Below, one piece after another: positions 1 to 12,804 of a stretch of DNA of 64,000 bases (its first letter is position 1; each line of letters begins with the position of its first letter). The notes under the pieces are model-generated. The model did no database searches. It was not told where the DNA came from and was given only the letters and a program-made list of their open reading frames with translations. A program made the position numbers and the translations under genes. The DNA lies in NCBI GenBank assembly GCA_015183035.1, contig JACZZP010000014.1:2249758-2313757 (forward strand), in the 5' to 3' direction. The stretch comes from Meloidogyne chitwoodi. Its lineage: Eukaryota; Nematoda; Chromadorea; Rhabditida; Meloidogynidae.

Positions 1-39
1 AAAATTAAAGTTAAAAATTTTTCTTTCCATTTTTCTCAC

Positions 40-3000
40 TCAATTAATTTGGTAGTAGTTTCTGTTGAATGTTTAAAAAGAGCTTCCATCAAAGAAAGTG
101 ACATTCGTTGTTGTTCTTGGTTTTTGTTCAATTTTTCAGCGGTAGTTACTACTTTTTTCAGAAAACCCTTCTGGATTAATGCATCACAATTACTGCCAGT
201 TAGACACTCCTTTAAATTAATAAAAAAAAAATAATTTAAAACCTATATAAAGTTAACTTCCAGGACTCGTCCACAACAAAGCCTCACAGAATCGGAAATA
301 GTTTGACGTGTGAACAGCCCTAACAACACCTCCAAATAATTTTGCTCGCGTAGATAATCACATAGAGCATGGCCTAAATCTTGTGAAATTTTTGGAAATA
401 TCCAGGCCTTGGTCATGACTCTACAAAAAGAAGTAAATAATTTATTTAAAAAATGAGCTCTAACTTTGTGGCGATAGTGCAACCTTCAAAAACTTGTTCA
501 TCAGGTCCTTGTTCAATTAGCTGAAAAGCCTTGTCTACAAATCCCTAGAAATAAATTGGATTAAAATTGTAAATTTTTAAGTTTTGACCTGGTATTTTTG
601 TAGTTTTGTCTTAAGTGTGTGCATCTGAGGAAAAATGGTTTTAAGAAATTTTGAACGTCTTAAAAATCAGTTACCATCATGACTTGTTCAGTATGCGAAT
701 GTTTAGTTAATGGACCTCCGTTGCTAACCATCGTATCCTGCTGGAAGAGATTTAACCGATTTGGAGGAGATGAGCGTGGGTTAATGATTGGAGAATCCAG
801 TGGAAGATCAACGGGTAATCCAGCTGTACGTGAAGCCAAAGAACCAGATGGCGCTGTTGTCGATCCTTTTATTTTTTTTGATAATTAAAATTATTTTAGA
901 AATATTATTTTAGTAAAAATATTTTGATAAATTTATTTATTTAATAATAATTATTTACTTTCAGGCAATTTACACATTTGTTTTAATTTCGAAAAAGGAA
1001 ATTAAGACAATCGAGAAATTTATTATTTTCCCTCTCTATGTTTTTTTAATGCTCACAAAAAATCACACAATTAACAGTCTATCAGCGTTCGCTGAATTTG
1101 TCCCTACCCAAACTTCGCTCAGTTTTTGGACAAATTGCGTCACGCAAACGTAAAACACTTAATGTCATGCGAAAAAAAAATAAAAATTTTGATGCTAATT
1201 TTGAATAAAAATTGTTGAAAACTTCGAATTTTCTAGGAGATTTAAAAAAAGTTCAAATATTTTCGACTACTACCCTTCGCTAAAAAAATTTCTTTTTAAT
1301 TCTTACTTTGAAATATTGTAAAATAATTTACCTTCACTTCGAAATCTTCTATATTCAGAATCTTTTCGACCAACACTAGCCACTCCATCGATTCCATTGA
1401 GTAAAGAAATAGTTGGATCATTTGCTGAGTTAGGTGTAGATAAAGACTGTTGAAGACGGATATCCGAATTGCGCTAAAAAGGAATATAACTTTACATTTA
1501 ATAATCATTTGAGAAATGAATATACTTTACTATTTGAGAATTGTAAACCCTTACAATTTGAGAATCAGCAAAACGCCTGCGTCTCAAATTAAGCGATAGA
1601 GCTTTCAACATTTTTAGATTTTTGATTTTATTGCAAGGCGGAATATTTGAACTTATATAGGCCGTAAAGATGTCAAAAATATATTGCAATTGGACATGCG
1701 CGCGTGGGTGGCTGAGATCGGTTCCCCGCCCATCTTCCTTTCCTTAATCATCCAAGTTTTCTTTTTCCCACACACTTTATAACTTTTTTTTTTAATTCTT
1801 TCCAGCCTTTACTCTTAAAAAAATTTGTTTGCAATTCCTCTTATAATGAATAATAAATGACGTAAACAAATAAATATCACCCCCTCAAAATTATTCAAGC
1901 ACTTGAACTTTTCAGACCTCCTCAATCAAAATTCAATCCTACACAATTTTAACACTCCAGAGAAAAATAATATTAATAAGTTAATAACCTGGCTTACCAT
2001 TAAGAAAATAAGTCTCATTAGAACAGGATTGATGAAAAAATTATTTTAAAGGCCAGAATTTAAATTCTAAAAAGAAACAAAGACTTAAACCTATTTTATA
2101 TGCCATTTTTATTGTCCTATCAATGACGACAATCATTGAATTGTCACCCCTCACAATTTTTTGTTGTCAAATTTTATGTAGGAGGAGGAGTGGAAAAGGA
2201 ACAGCGGAAGTACTTATTGCGAAATTGTTTGCAGAAAAACAACCAAACCCCTTTCTATAGAAAATAATTTTCCCTTTTCGCTAAATTATCATTAAACAAA
2301 CCGATGATTCTGCGGCTATAATCTCCTTCTGACGTGAAAAAAGTCTGCGATGACCACCTCCGATTGCCTCACCTTCTCTCAGTAAATCTTCATCATCTTC
2401 CTGAATACTTTCGTCATTACTCCCACTCTTAGAAGATGCTAAAATTTTCCCACTATTCCTGGATATTGATCCAGGATCATAAGTTGATGTTGTTCCTTCT
2501 TCGGACCCTTTTAAGTCCAGCCTTAAGTCATTTGGTAGTTTGCTTCCAACTGGATAGTCAGCTAACTCTTTGGTTGTACTATTTTGGCGAAACATTGAAA
2601 AATTGTTGTCACTATTTGGAAGATGACGAAGAGAACCTTTAAATTTTATAATTATTAAATTTATATTTTTAATAAATGATAACCATTTTAAAATTTTGAT
2701 CAAATTGAGTTAGAAAATTTTAGCAATAAAACAAAATAAAAAAATCTCAAATATAAGCCCGATCGTTTCCTCGCTTCCCTTCCCCTTTTACTTTTCTATT
2801 CATTTGAATAGAATAAGGAAATTATTATACATACATATTAATTCAAACAGAATCGATAGAAATCTTTCCATCCTTTTTATTTTTTTCTTTTTTGATTTTT
2901 GTCCCGATTGCTAAAATTTTATTTTACTTAAAATATATTTTCATTTTACTCAGATTCAAAAGAATGAAAAAATATTATTATGTAAATTGTGATTACCATA

Positions 3001-3555
3001 TTTCCAATGTTGGCGTTGTAGTTTTGGCATTACAGACGATGTACAAGGAGAAGACCGTGTTGGAACAGAAGGGGAAGTACTACGCTGTTCATTCTCTCTT
3101 TGTTTTTGCTGTTGAATCTCCAAATTGCTCAATGAACGACTTTTCTGCTCAGGTCCTAAACTAAGTAATCCAGCACTATTGACTACAGAAATCGTTGTTG
3201 TTCTGTAGAAACCATTTTGACTTGGTGAGTCAATGGCCAATAAAGGACCTCTACTGGATAATGGCCCACGTCCATTTATGGTCGGACGGGCACTCTTTAA
3301 AGGTCCCACTGAATCAAACAGTTCCTTAAGTGATAAAAATTTGTTAGAAAGATATTTTCTTACTTCTGTGCCTCCTGAATCTCTTTTCTCATCTAAAGCA
3401 GCTGGTAAAATTGTTCTTGTCGAGGAGCAGCAACTTCCACCACTACTTGCAAAGCTGCTGTCTTGACTCGATCCTAGAGAAGCATGCATCACTGTTACCG
3501 ATTTGCAAAGTATTGGCTGTTGCTTCCCCATGCTAGAAGGAATACTCATGATTCC
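40..3555 (-). CDS. tir-1: SARM1/TIR-1 homologue, N-terminal part (3' end beyond window)
   Basis: SARM1/TIR-1 is a TIR-domain NAD+ hydrolase and adaptor acting in axon degeneration and in nematode innate immunity. Seven exons read in phase on the minus strand: 3555-2997, 2636-2302, 1473-1332, 865-675, 544-465, 420-258 and 209-40. From ATG 3549 they give about 544 residues. The first two thirds are Ser/Pro-rich and probably disordered. The last three exons match the start of the SARM armadillo domain: TKAWIFPKISQDLGHALCDY, then a segment containing RVLEECLTGSNC and MEALFKHSTETT, which aligns with the SARM1 stretches EEAWLLPAVGREVAQGLCD and LEHMFKHSEETC. The rest of ARM plus SAM and TIR must lie left of position 1. 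A short exon (1611-1555) starting MLKALSLNLRRRRF ends in the same phase as exon 2302 and could be an alternative first exon. The family call is firm; the N-terminal exon structure is inferred. Confidence 0.82.
1555..1611 (-). promoter_or_regulatory. possible alternative first exon of tir-1
   Basis: ATG at 1611 opens a 19-codon basic peptide beginning MLKALSLNLRRRRF. It ends at a GTAAGG donor in phase 0, the phase needed to join the exon at 1473-1332. The long-isoform exon ending at 2302 also ends in phase 0 and can join the same acceptor. This suggests two promoters producing long and short N-termini, as multiple isoforms are known for C. elegans tir-1. No in-phase acceptor was found upstream of this exon, which favours its being a first exon. 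RNA evidence would decide. Confidence 0.4.
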
Positions 3556-4895
3556 CTGTAACGTTTAAAGTTTACGTTGATTTTAGAACAAAAATTATAC
3601 AAAAAAATGAAAAATAATGGGAAGAAAATAAAACATTCCTATCAAGAAGAAAATAAGTCGTAAAAATGTCGAACACAAGAGTTTGATGGAAAATGAGGAA
3701 TGAGCCGAATAATCACAAAAATATGAGTATTTTGTAAAGGGAGTGGAGGTTAACACGCAAACAGAATAAAAATTGTCGCAACGATTAAATTCTATTAAAA
3801 ATGGAAAATAAATAAGCGGATTACGAGGAGTGTGCTGGAGGCAAATTGATAAGTGCAGTATTTGTTCGATCATGGACATTTTTAGTTAACACACCATTTT
3901 TACACATACTTTCGAATAAATAAGAAACTATAAAGTTACTAAAAAATTCTAAAGGACGTGCCGATTTTTCTTTTTGAGACTCAAATTGCTCCTTTGTGGA
4001 TGTACTTGAAAAATGTAAATAAAATTCAAAAAATTGTAAAAATATTGTTGTAATATGTAAATTAATCGATTGACCATAAAAATACATAGAAGGAATAGCA
4101 AGTTTGACAGAAAAAACATTGGCACAAAAAATGCTACAATGGAAATGCCGATAGAGAAGACTAGAGAATTACTCGACATGGGCATTAGCTAAAGCGGACT
4201 TACACATGCCTCCTTTAATATTTTCTTTTCTGCTTTCCATATTTGTTCCATTATATCTAATGCTAGCCGCTAGAATTAGAGACTCTTTTTTTTGCTTTAT
4301 TATGCCGTAAGCTGTCTATCGACGTGTGGAAAATTTTAGATAAATGAACAATTGTAAATGTAAATAAACTTGTGCACCTTTAGTTAAATCCAAAGGGGAA
4401 GTCAGAGTCGCAAAAAATGTTTAATTAAAAATGAGTTTTAAACAAAATTTTAAAAACTGGATTTAAAATTAAAAAAAAAAGCAGCTCTGCAAATGAGTAA
4501 AATCAATAAACAATATTTACACAATTAATGATAAGATAAAAAATACTTGAGATAAAATCAACTAATTGAAGAGAGAAATAAAAGCTTAACCAGGCATGTT
4601 CGAACCTGCAACAATGTTTTTCACAGGTAATCAGACGCTCGAGCAATTGGAGCGACGCTTCTAATTGTCTTTAACCATGCCTAAGCGTTCTAATTATAGT
4701 AATGGAGTTCCCTTATAATTAGTTGACTATTTAATTAAGGAGTAAAATTGTAAAATAATCTATTTAGTTTTTAGGTTATTAATATATTGATGCGTGCCAA
4801 TTCCGGATACAAACATTCAATCAAAACTTTTGAAATTTTTGGGCTCTTTGTATGCATGAAAAATAAATAATGCATTTTAGGGAGATTATATAATA
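3556..4895. other. intergenic stretch between tir-1 and the Hox gene
   Basis: No gene could be supported. A minus-strand open frame (4185-3949) starting MPMSSNSLVFSIG is strongly hydrophobic for about 60 residues, but has no family match and sits in AT-rich sequence where such frames arise by chance. It could be a leader exon or nothing. The stretch also holds a tRNA-related element (4592-4682) and probably promoter sequence for tir-1. Confidence 0.4.
4592..4682 (-). repeat. tRNA-related (SINE-like) element
   Basis: On the minus strand a D-arm-like segment GCTCCAATTGCTCGAGC (box A-like) is followed at tRNA spacing by GCAGGTTCGAAC (box B-like). The anticodon stem does not pair and the T-arm is imperfect, so this is not a working tRNA. 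Seven-base complementary ends (AGGCATG/CATGCCT) flank it. A tRNA-derived SINE or tRNA pseudogene is most likely. Similar degenerate elements lie at 42.9 and 43.5 kb. Confidence 0.4.
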
Positions 4896-7797
4896 TTAAT
4901 CTTCATCTTGCATTCCACCAATTCCGTGAATCTGATGTAAACCAAAATTAGCGAGCGGGCCAGTGCCAAGAAGATGTTGTGCATTTATTTTTGACTAAAA
5001 TTTAACTTAGAAATATAGAATAAAAAATCCTTAAATTTATAGAAATTAGTTACCTTATTAAAAAAATCTTTGTAATTTAATATTAGCTTATTTACCATAT
5101 TTGAATTTGGCAACATTGACCAATGAGTTGGAGTTGTCGCATGAGGATGATCATGAACTCCACGAACTTTGAGCCTTTCAAAAATAATTTAATAAAAATA
5201 ATTCTTAATAAAAAAATTTACTTCTTTGTTTTCATTCGTCTGTTCTGAAACCAAATTTTTACTTGCCTTTCAGTTAACCCCAACTTTCGCGATAATTCAT
5301 ACCGCCTTTGTTTTGTTACGTAAGGACTAGTACAATACTCCTTTATTAAATACATTAAATTTTGATATTAAATATTTGAATAATTCTCACCGTCTCCAAA
5401 TCGATAGTCTGTCCTTTACCATAAGGCTTTCGCTTTTTTCGCTGATTGGATCCACAACGGCCTCCTAATGTCCAATCTAAAGCTGGTGCATCTGAACGCA
5501 AAGACCTGATATTTTCTGCCGATTGAAAAACTGAAGAAAAAAAATATTCTAAAATAAGAACTATTAATATTAATCATCAATATGTAATCTCGATTTCCTT
5601 AATATCTTTCTAGTAAACTTTAAGAAAAGTTCATAGCTATCGACCGTATTATTTTACCGACAAAGAATTACTCATCTATTTCTTGACCAAGTCCCCAAAT
5701 ATATTAATTGATTTCTCACTATTCCCTAAGGTCCAATTTAGCTGTCGAATTGGACAAATTGCTAGTAAACTAAAAATAAAGGATTGAAGAGAAAATTGGG
5801 ATGATGCTATAAAAAAGGTTGTTACGGTAGAATCGGAGGGAGGGAAGGATTAAATGCAGTGAGGTATTTGGGCAATCCTTTGGGTGTTATATGTGCATGC
5901 ACCATTTTATTCTCGATGTCAACCTTGTGAAGGACCGTACAATATTTGAGAAGGGTTTTTAGTTTATGGGCGCACCCTTTCCTTCCGTTCTTCGCCAGCT
6001 TTTGTATTTATTTTTTACTATGGAGGATAGTAAAATTTTGACGAAAAGAAAATAAAAGAGTAAAGAAAGCATGAAATTCGAATCAGCAAAATAGTGAATA
6101 GAGGCAGACGAAATGGATAAGAATTCTGTTATCGATTCAGCATAAACCTTATTTATAGTAAATTGAAATTAAGAATAATAAAAAAACTAAAAAAAAAAGT
6201 AGCACAAAGAGTGTAAGAAAACACCTATCTAGAAAAGGAATTTTTCTAGACAAACGCAGAAGAAAAATTAAATAGAACTCCTACAATTAAAGTAAACCTG
6301 TGCAGCTTGTGCCTGCTAATGTACTATCAGCCTCGCTAAATAAATTGGCTCCATTAACAGCATCAGCAGTTGCCGAGGAGGCAGAAAGGCCATAATGTTG
6401 TTGCATCGCAGAAACTGCATTTGCCATCGCCACTTGTTGTGCATACTGCCACTGGGCCGAAGCTGAAGAATATTGCCAAGATTGAGCAGCATCAGCTGCT
6501 GAAGACGAGGAGGGGAGACTATTATTAATTTGAATTCGGTCGTGAGCCGTTAAATGGCTAGAATAGAATTCATTTGACAATGTTGTATCAAATCCTTAAA
6601 TTAAAAGTTTTAAAATAAAGTTTGATAATAAAAAAATCAATGTTTATAATGCTCATCAAAGCCAGACTCAAATTACCAAACAAATCGTTTCAAAAGAATA
6701 GATACAGTATCGATAAATGATAAGGAAATTGAAGGACACTTCGGCATTTTTTATTCGCGTTTTCTTTATTGATCATCACAATTGCTCGCTTTCTCACTTT
6801 TTTCTTATCATTCTATGTTTACATACGTTTACAAAACAGACCAATCCAATTTTCTTTCATGCCTTTTGAAGTTACCGCTATCGTCTCTTTTTTCTCTCCA
6901 TTACACCGCCAACAGTCAATTTCTTCTTTTTTTTTTGCGAACAACCAACAAGTCTAAACAAAAATTAGCTCACCGTATTCAGGAATGCTTGTATTTGCTG
7001 ACTGAAAACCGGTCGAATCGCTGTTAATGGTTCTGTTTCTACAAAGATCATTGTCAGTATTTTGTTGTTGCTCTATCTTTAAAGGTTCTGCCTTCGACCG
7101 ATCTCGATCATCAGAAGATTGTAATAGTAGAAGCTGTTTATTCATTTTATCAGTAAACTTGACCGAACTTTCATGGTCATTCGGCAAGGAATTTTGTGGG
7201 TGAAGTTCATCGGAACTGCATAAACCTGCCGATGTTGATTGTTGACCAGCACAATCAGCAGTATTTTGCCAACATTGAGACATTCCATTATAATAATAAG
7301 GAGGAATATAAGGTTGTTGTGCGGCAACCGCCACTGATGGCCAGCTAATTGATGTTCCGGCACCAAATACTACTGACTTATCTAGTTGTTGAGTGCCAAC
7401 TATTGGAACTGAAAAGCAGATTTTATGTCATTTATTCCCTTGAGTTAGCATTATGCGAATATTTTGGTAAATTTTTCATTTTTTTTCAATTTAAAAACCG
7501 TTAATATATTTAAAACTAGTTACCTTAAAAAATTAATAAAAGTTTACCTTCATTTGCATAATTACCAAAGGCAGCTGCCGCGGCAACTAACCCAGCTGGA
7601 TTGGCCCATGGATAGGCTGGATTTGTCGAAGGAATTGTAACTGGAGACCGAATAGCACCATTTGGTATAGTCAATTCTGTCTTGAGGCTATTCAGTAAAG
7701 CTGCTTGATGATTCAGATCTGTCGAATGAGTGATAGCAGAAGTTTGCAGTTGAGTACTGGATGTAGCTATTGGACTCATTGAGGAAATCGAAACCAT
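4896..7797 (-). CDS. posterior Hox protein, Abd-B class (nob-1/php-3-like)
   Basis: Homeodomain transcription factor of the posterior Hox class, expected to pattern the tail. Seven exons join in phase: 7797-7548, 7408-6974, 6594-6298, 5530-5391, 5340-5222, 5174-5054 and 4994-4896, giving 486 residues. The homeodomain starts [20 protein letters not shown] and ends in the helix 3 signature [19 protein letters not shown]. An intron splits it after DLET. RKKRKPY at the N-terminal arm and the [15 protein letters not shown] recognition helix are Abd-B-class features. Upstream residues are rich in Ala, Gln, Ser and Tyr (low complexity, perhaps activating). The ATG at 7797 is chosen because an acceptor TTTTTAG lies 25 bases upstream with an in-frame stop there. 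Whether this is the nob-1 or php-3 orthologue cannot be told; only one copy is visible here. Confidence 0.88.
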
Positions 7798-10512
7798 TGG
7801 AATTGGAAGAATAGAAAACTAAAAATAAGCGGCAAAACATTTCAATAAAATATGGGAAATGAATGAAACAACGGGGTAATTGACAGACAGCATTTATTCG
7901 CACGGAAATCATTTTGATGACCATAGAGGGGGAGAGTATTAAAAAAATTATAGGTGTGGATTGGGAATGGTTTAATTGATTTGCGGCGATTGATTGTTAA
8001 ATTTAATGCCGTAAAATGTCTATTTTCATGCAAACAATATTTTATTATTCGAAAGATTTACTGAATTGCCCCAACCTATACAACCCATTTATGGCCCATA
8101 AACAAAAAGAGATGCGCAGACAATAAATAAATGTTGACTTCGATTTATGAAGTTGATGGTGGAAAAGTGGGGGGTTTCGATGAAAAGAATAGGAAATGGA
8201 TAGGTTTGATGAGGGAAACAAGAGGGATGGATGACTGTTTGATTTCGAACCGAACTCCGCCCTACAAGTGGCTGGAAAAGAAATGGTGAAATGTGGAATC
8301 TAACATTGAATAGTGGAGAAAATAAAGAAACGCCCTTAATTGCAATTGGATGATATATTAGTAAAAGGAACAAGGTGCTCTGACTGAGTCCGCGTTTAGT
8401 TTTCACACCTAATTGAGGTCCTATCTCTAAAACACTATTTTCAATGATAATCTTAAACATATTTTCCTTTCTACATGTTTAATTCAATTTTTCATTTTCT
8501 TCTTAATTTATTAGATTTTAGAGCATTTTTCGAAAACTAATCCTTTTTGAGAGAATATAAATTAAAGAAGAATAATAAACCTGATTTTTTGTCCTTCTAA
8601 AAATGTCAAAGTGCTTATCAGCATTCTATTTCGGGCACGAATTACAAAGAATAAAATTGTGTCGCATGGCATAGCGCGCTATCTCAAAGCCAATTATGTA
8701 TTTTGATGTAATCGCACTTTTTGGAGATGAAAAGATTGGCCAACTTAAAAAGAAAAATTTAAAAAGTGTTAGGTGCTGAAGGTGTAAGTTAACCCTATAA
8801 AATCTAACTGAACTTGCCGCTTTTTTGAGGAAAAATTTTACATTATTTTGTTATGATTTTTAGTTGAAAATATTTACATACTGTTTGAGCTTGCATGTTT
8901 TTCCGCAAACATTTTTTATTCAAAGGTGTTTTTCATTAATCCGAATTTGGTTTTAATCTTTCTCATCTCTTAATCCTTTGAACGGCCAAACAAACAAAAT
9001 TTATGTTTTTTATACGAAGATTTCTTTTTCATTTTTTCGTTCCGACCCTTTTGTAGATCAAGGAATTTTCTGTTAGCTCAAAAACTTTAACATGTAAAGG
9101 GATTAAAAAGATGAAAATGGCCTAGAGCAATATTTTCTTATTAGAATTAATGGTGTGAAAAGAATAAAACGAAATGATTTATTTAATCAATTTGGTTTTT
9201 TTGCGGGAATACAAAAAAAGAGTAAATATTTTGAGTAAAACATCCATTCTGAGGAGAAAATTCTAATGAGGTGAAAGGAGAGTGATGGAATTAATACGAA
9301 AGAAATGAGCGATCCCTAAAATTTGATGAGAGGGAATAATATGAGTACTGGTATAATAAGCAGCGGTTTGTGTGTGGCCAACTATCTAACATATTTTTAA
9401 GGCTTTTTCCTGTCTTCATCATTTTTAGATCGATTTCCCGCATTCTTTTTCAAATCTTAAAATGTCACTTCTATGCAGCAGAACTGCGCAGAATAATAAC
9501 TGGCCATTAAATGACAGCAAATTTCATAAGGGTCACCACCAAATCAGTTTGATTAATTTACTAAATTGTTTCATTACTTCTGAATTTAGTCATATAAATG
9601 ATAGAACCAAAACTTTAAAATTTATCTTCCCTTAGATCTTTAAGAACGAAAAATTTAAGCTTATTTAGAACTTTTTTTGTCTAAAAAGAAACATCTCCAA
9701 CTGCCACGCTCAATCTGACTAACATAAATAAAAATATCGCAGTCCCTGTTCGACCATGATACGGTGGTATGATACGGAAGGAGGCGGTTGGAACAAGGAA
9801 AATTCGGCGTTGGCAAACAAGTGGAAGAAAAGAAGAACATAAAAACGTGCTCATTCGCATTTCTTTTTTTATGCACGGACGCCAATGGAAAAGTTGTTGG
9901 AAGGAAGGCGAGGAAGAAATTCAACGTTAAAGGGAAATTAGGGAGTGCTAGAAGGAATGCCCCTCTTCCTCAGAGATTCTTTCCCATATGCTAGCCAGTA
10001 AAAAGTCGTAAATGGAGAGGTGAAAGAGACACCGCGGCCAAAATACTGGCGATTTAATAGTAAAAAATATTTTATATTTTCTTTTATTTTTGAATATCAG
10101 ATAAAATTTGAGTTTACAAACATTTGTTGTTGAGTCTTGAGATCTAATATAAACACTAAAAATCATTCGGTATGTTCATAGTATAAAATTAGCCCAAGAC
10201 TCGATCTAATTCGCCCGCGGCACCCGAAATATTCGTTATTTAATGAATACGTACCTTGGCTTTTCCTAGAATATTTAAGAACACCAGATCTTGAGCGCCG
10301 ATGTTGTCGATAATCCATTTCAATCAGATGTGCCTTTTCATTCGAATAATTGACCATAACTAACCTTGCATATAGGCAGATAAGAAACGCTAGCACACTA
10401 AACCAAAAAAATTAGAGGACTCAGAGGTCACACACCTGCAATTTTCGTTTTTTTTTCATTAAAAGGTTTTATTACAATTACGTTACTTTTGGTTTTTATT
10501 GACGCCAAATGC
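7798..10512. other. long intergenic region upstream of the Hox gene
   Basis: About 2.7 kb without a gene I can support. It holds AT-rich sequence with several short open frames on both strands (for example minus 8460-8089 and 9924-9661, and plus 9788-9994), none with a recognisable family, splice support or codon pattern. Minus-strand 10396-10245 has a plausible exon with basic pairs (YRQHRRSRSG) ending at a GTACGT donor, which might belong to a small peptide gene, but I could not extend it. Hox genes often have long regulatory regions, so regulatory content is plausible but not seen directly. Confidence 0.35.
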
Positions 10513-10668
10513 ATGATGAAACCAGGAACGAGAAATTGTTCACTAAAATTAATTTTGGTTGATTATATTTGGAAAACTAAGAATCCGATCAGACTAATAT
10601 TTGCTTTTCGTGGACGTAAGCCAGAGCCAGAATTTGTGGAAAGATTGCACAAGGAGCTGAAAAAGTAA
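10513..10668 (+). CDS. small ORF, unknown (possible terminal exon)
   Basis: A 51-codon frame starting MMKPGTRNCSLKLILVDYIW and ending in a charged tail (FVERLHKELKK) before TAA. Its composition looks more protein-like than the surrounding frames: a short hydrophobic segment, then basic residues and an amphipathic end. No family is recognised. It may be the last exon of a plus-strand gene whose upstream exons I could not find, or a chance frame. Confidence 0.22.
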   Translation: MMKPGTRNCSLKLILVDYIWKTKNPIRLIFAFRGRKPEPEFVERLHKELKK

Positions 10669-11009
10669 AAAAATACATCTTGAGCATTCTTCCATAACAA
10701 AATACATCTAACGACAACAATAAACAAATGATTTTTAAAATGATATCATAGCTTTTATGAGACTACAAGTATAAACATTTATGTTTTATTTAACCCTTTA
10801 ATGAATTAGAAGAATTAGAAGCAGTCCAGGGGAAAGAAGGTAATAAAACACGACTTTATAGTTTTTTCCTTTTTATGAGAATGAGAAAATTATTTAATAG
10901 TGTGTAAAAAGAATTAAGTGTTCAGCAAAACCTTTTATCCTACTAGGAAAATAATCAAACAAAATTAAACCTTAAATCCAAGTATAATCAAAAAAAAACA
11001 TGTCAAAAT

Positions 11010-11393
11010 TTATGAAACGGTTGAGCGATCTTGCATTGCTTTCATTCTTGCATATGGTGAGTGTAAAGATTGAAGTTCAGTCTCCAAAAATGCAGATCTT
11101 ACTCTGTCCTCGTCTGGTTTGTAATATTCCAAATGAGTCATAACCCAAGTCTCAAGCAAAAAATAAGTAATTTAAATAGATAAAAACCTACAGGATACAC
11201 CAAAAAGCAAAAAGTCCTCAGCCTTGCAAGAATCCGATGTCGCGTTGCACGTTCCAACCAGTACCACCTCTTCCTGAAAAAACTTTGACTAAAAATTGTT
11301 TAAAAGAGCTTACCAATGTTCTGGCTGCTGCGGCTTGTAACGGAGACTTGGCTCAACTGTGATCCCAGTTTCCTGTTTTTTAGTTAAACTCAT
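11010..11393 (-). CDS. small single-helix protein, unknown
   Basis: Three exons in phase (11393-11314, 11273-11192, 11150-11010) encode exactly 100 residues. The N-terminus is polar (MSLTKKQETGITVEPSLRYK). A basic/aromatic segment (HWKRWYWLERATRHRI) is followed by a short hydrophobic stretch (FCFLVYPTWVM), then an acidic-basic C-terminus (YYKPDEDRVRSAFLETE). The size and the basic-then-hydrophobic layout recall small accessory subunits of mitochondrial inner-membrane complexes, but I do not recognise a family. It starts 132 bp after the wip-1 stop codon on the same strand, so it may be the second gene of an operon. Confidence 0.6.
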
Positions 11394-11525
11394 CTGACTT
11401 AACAAAACATTTATTAATTTATATATTTAAATTAAAAAGAATATTAGACAAGAAAATTAACATGTGAAAGAAGATAAAATTCACAATAATATAAAATTTA
11501 AGCATGTATATGTAATATATGTATA

Positions 11526-12804
11526 TTAAGTCAATTGTTGATGTCTTTTTCCTGAAACACCATAATCCTTTACGAAACCAATAAACCTGAATGAATAATT
11601 TATTCAAAAAAATTTAAAAAATAAATGCCTGGGTGGTGGAGGTAATTCCGAAATCGGAACAAAATGGAATCTCTGCTCCAGTGATTCCTGACAAGATGAT
11701 ACTCTAGGAGGCGGTCGTGGTGCTTCAAGTACCATTGAAACCTTAATAAAATATAAGATATATGCGGAAGAAAACAAAGAAACCTTATTGGATAAATTGT
11801 TTTGAAATTGAATCTGAGTTTGTGTCATAGGATTAAGAGTTGACGGTATATTGTTTGGTTTCGAAGTTGGTGGAGGAGGTGGTGGCGCGCCTGGCCTTTT
11901 GATTGGGGCTGGATTCGCTGTTGGTTTTTTAATTTCCTATAAATTTTTAAATATATTTATGAGTTAAAAATAACCTCATTGCTCTCGCTACGACGCAATC
12001 CGCCATGATTATCCGAGATTGGCTGCGCTTTTACAGGACGTAATGTTTGGAACTGAGAATGTTGAGAACTAGGCATTCTACATTTTTGGAAATCAAATTG
12101 CCCAATAGTCGAATTATGCTTCAAAACTTTTGCTGGAAGAGGCGGTGGAAGTGATGGAGTTGAAGAAGTTGTTTGCATTGCGTTTCTGAATATATGTATT
12201 ACAGAGAAACAAAAAAAAAAATTAATTTTCAATGAATCAATTGACAAAAATTCAAACACTGAAGTTTAAAGATTATAAATTCTTCAAAAAAGCCACACGA
12301 TTGTCAAATAGAAATTCTTAAGTTACCTATTTTTCAAAACAGTTAATGAAGGCACGATGTTTGCAGTTTTCAAAGAAATTTGTAAATCTTCCTTTTCATC
12401 GACAAATTTAATTTCTGCCATAGTCGGTGCCTCATCAGATATCAAGGGAGTAGCAGTCAAATTAGATGATTTTTGGAATTTAACATCACTGGGCTTCCGA
12501 GGAACTCCGGCCGAAAATAAAGCGCTCAGACTCACATTTATCGATGCAGTCTTAGGCACTGCTTGTGCTTTCTGTCGACTTTCATCAGTTTTAACTTAAA
12601 TTAAATAAAGTAAGTGTATATTATATGTTAATCAAAACCTCCTCCAATTGTTGGAGCAGAACGGTCGTTTGTAACAGTTTTCTTAAGACGGGCTCCATGA
12701 TGTATTTCATTCAAAAGTGCTGTTCTGTTCTCCGTCATTTTAGGTTTTTGATTTGTGTTGCTTGAAAGTACAGGAGGAGGTGGTGGTGGCGGAGGAACCG
12801 GCAT
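11526..12804 (-). CDS. wip-1: WASP-interacting protein (WIP/verprolin family)
   Basis: WIP binds WASP and actin and controls Arp2/3-driven actin assembly. Six exons join in phase: 12804-12639, 12594-12327, 12185-11975, 11936-11784, 11741-11629 and 11586-11526, giving 323 residues. The protein opens with a proline run ([12 protein letters not shown]). A WH2 motif follows: NRTALLNEIHHGARLKKTVT, then NDRSAPTIGGG, the verprolin hallmark. More proline-rich stretches follow. The C-terminal WASP-binding motif is LEQRFHFVPISELPPPPR, aligning with the vertebrate motif RFTFHPVEDFPPPEEY. The last intron begins GC (CAG|GCATTT); with it the tail (FIGFVKDYGVSGKRHQQ) aligns with the usual KHFQRIYPSKTNR end. 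Without it the frame ends in Phe-rich intron translation. The protein is shorter than vertebrate WIP (about 500 residues). Confidence 0.87.

Noticed and set aside
3821..4185. Hydrophobic minus-strand frames as a membrane protein gene
   Set aside because: Single AT-rich frame without family match or clear exon joins; noted only as an intergenic possibility.
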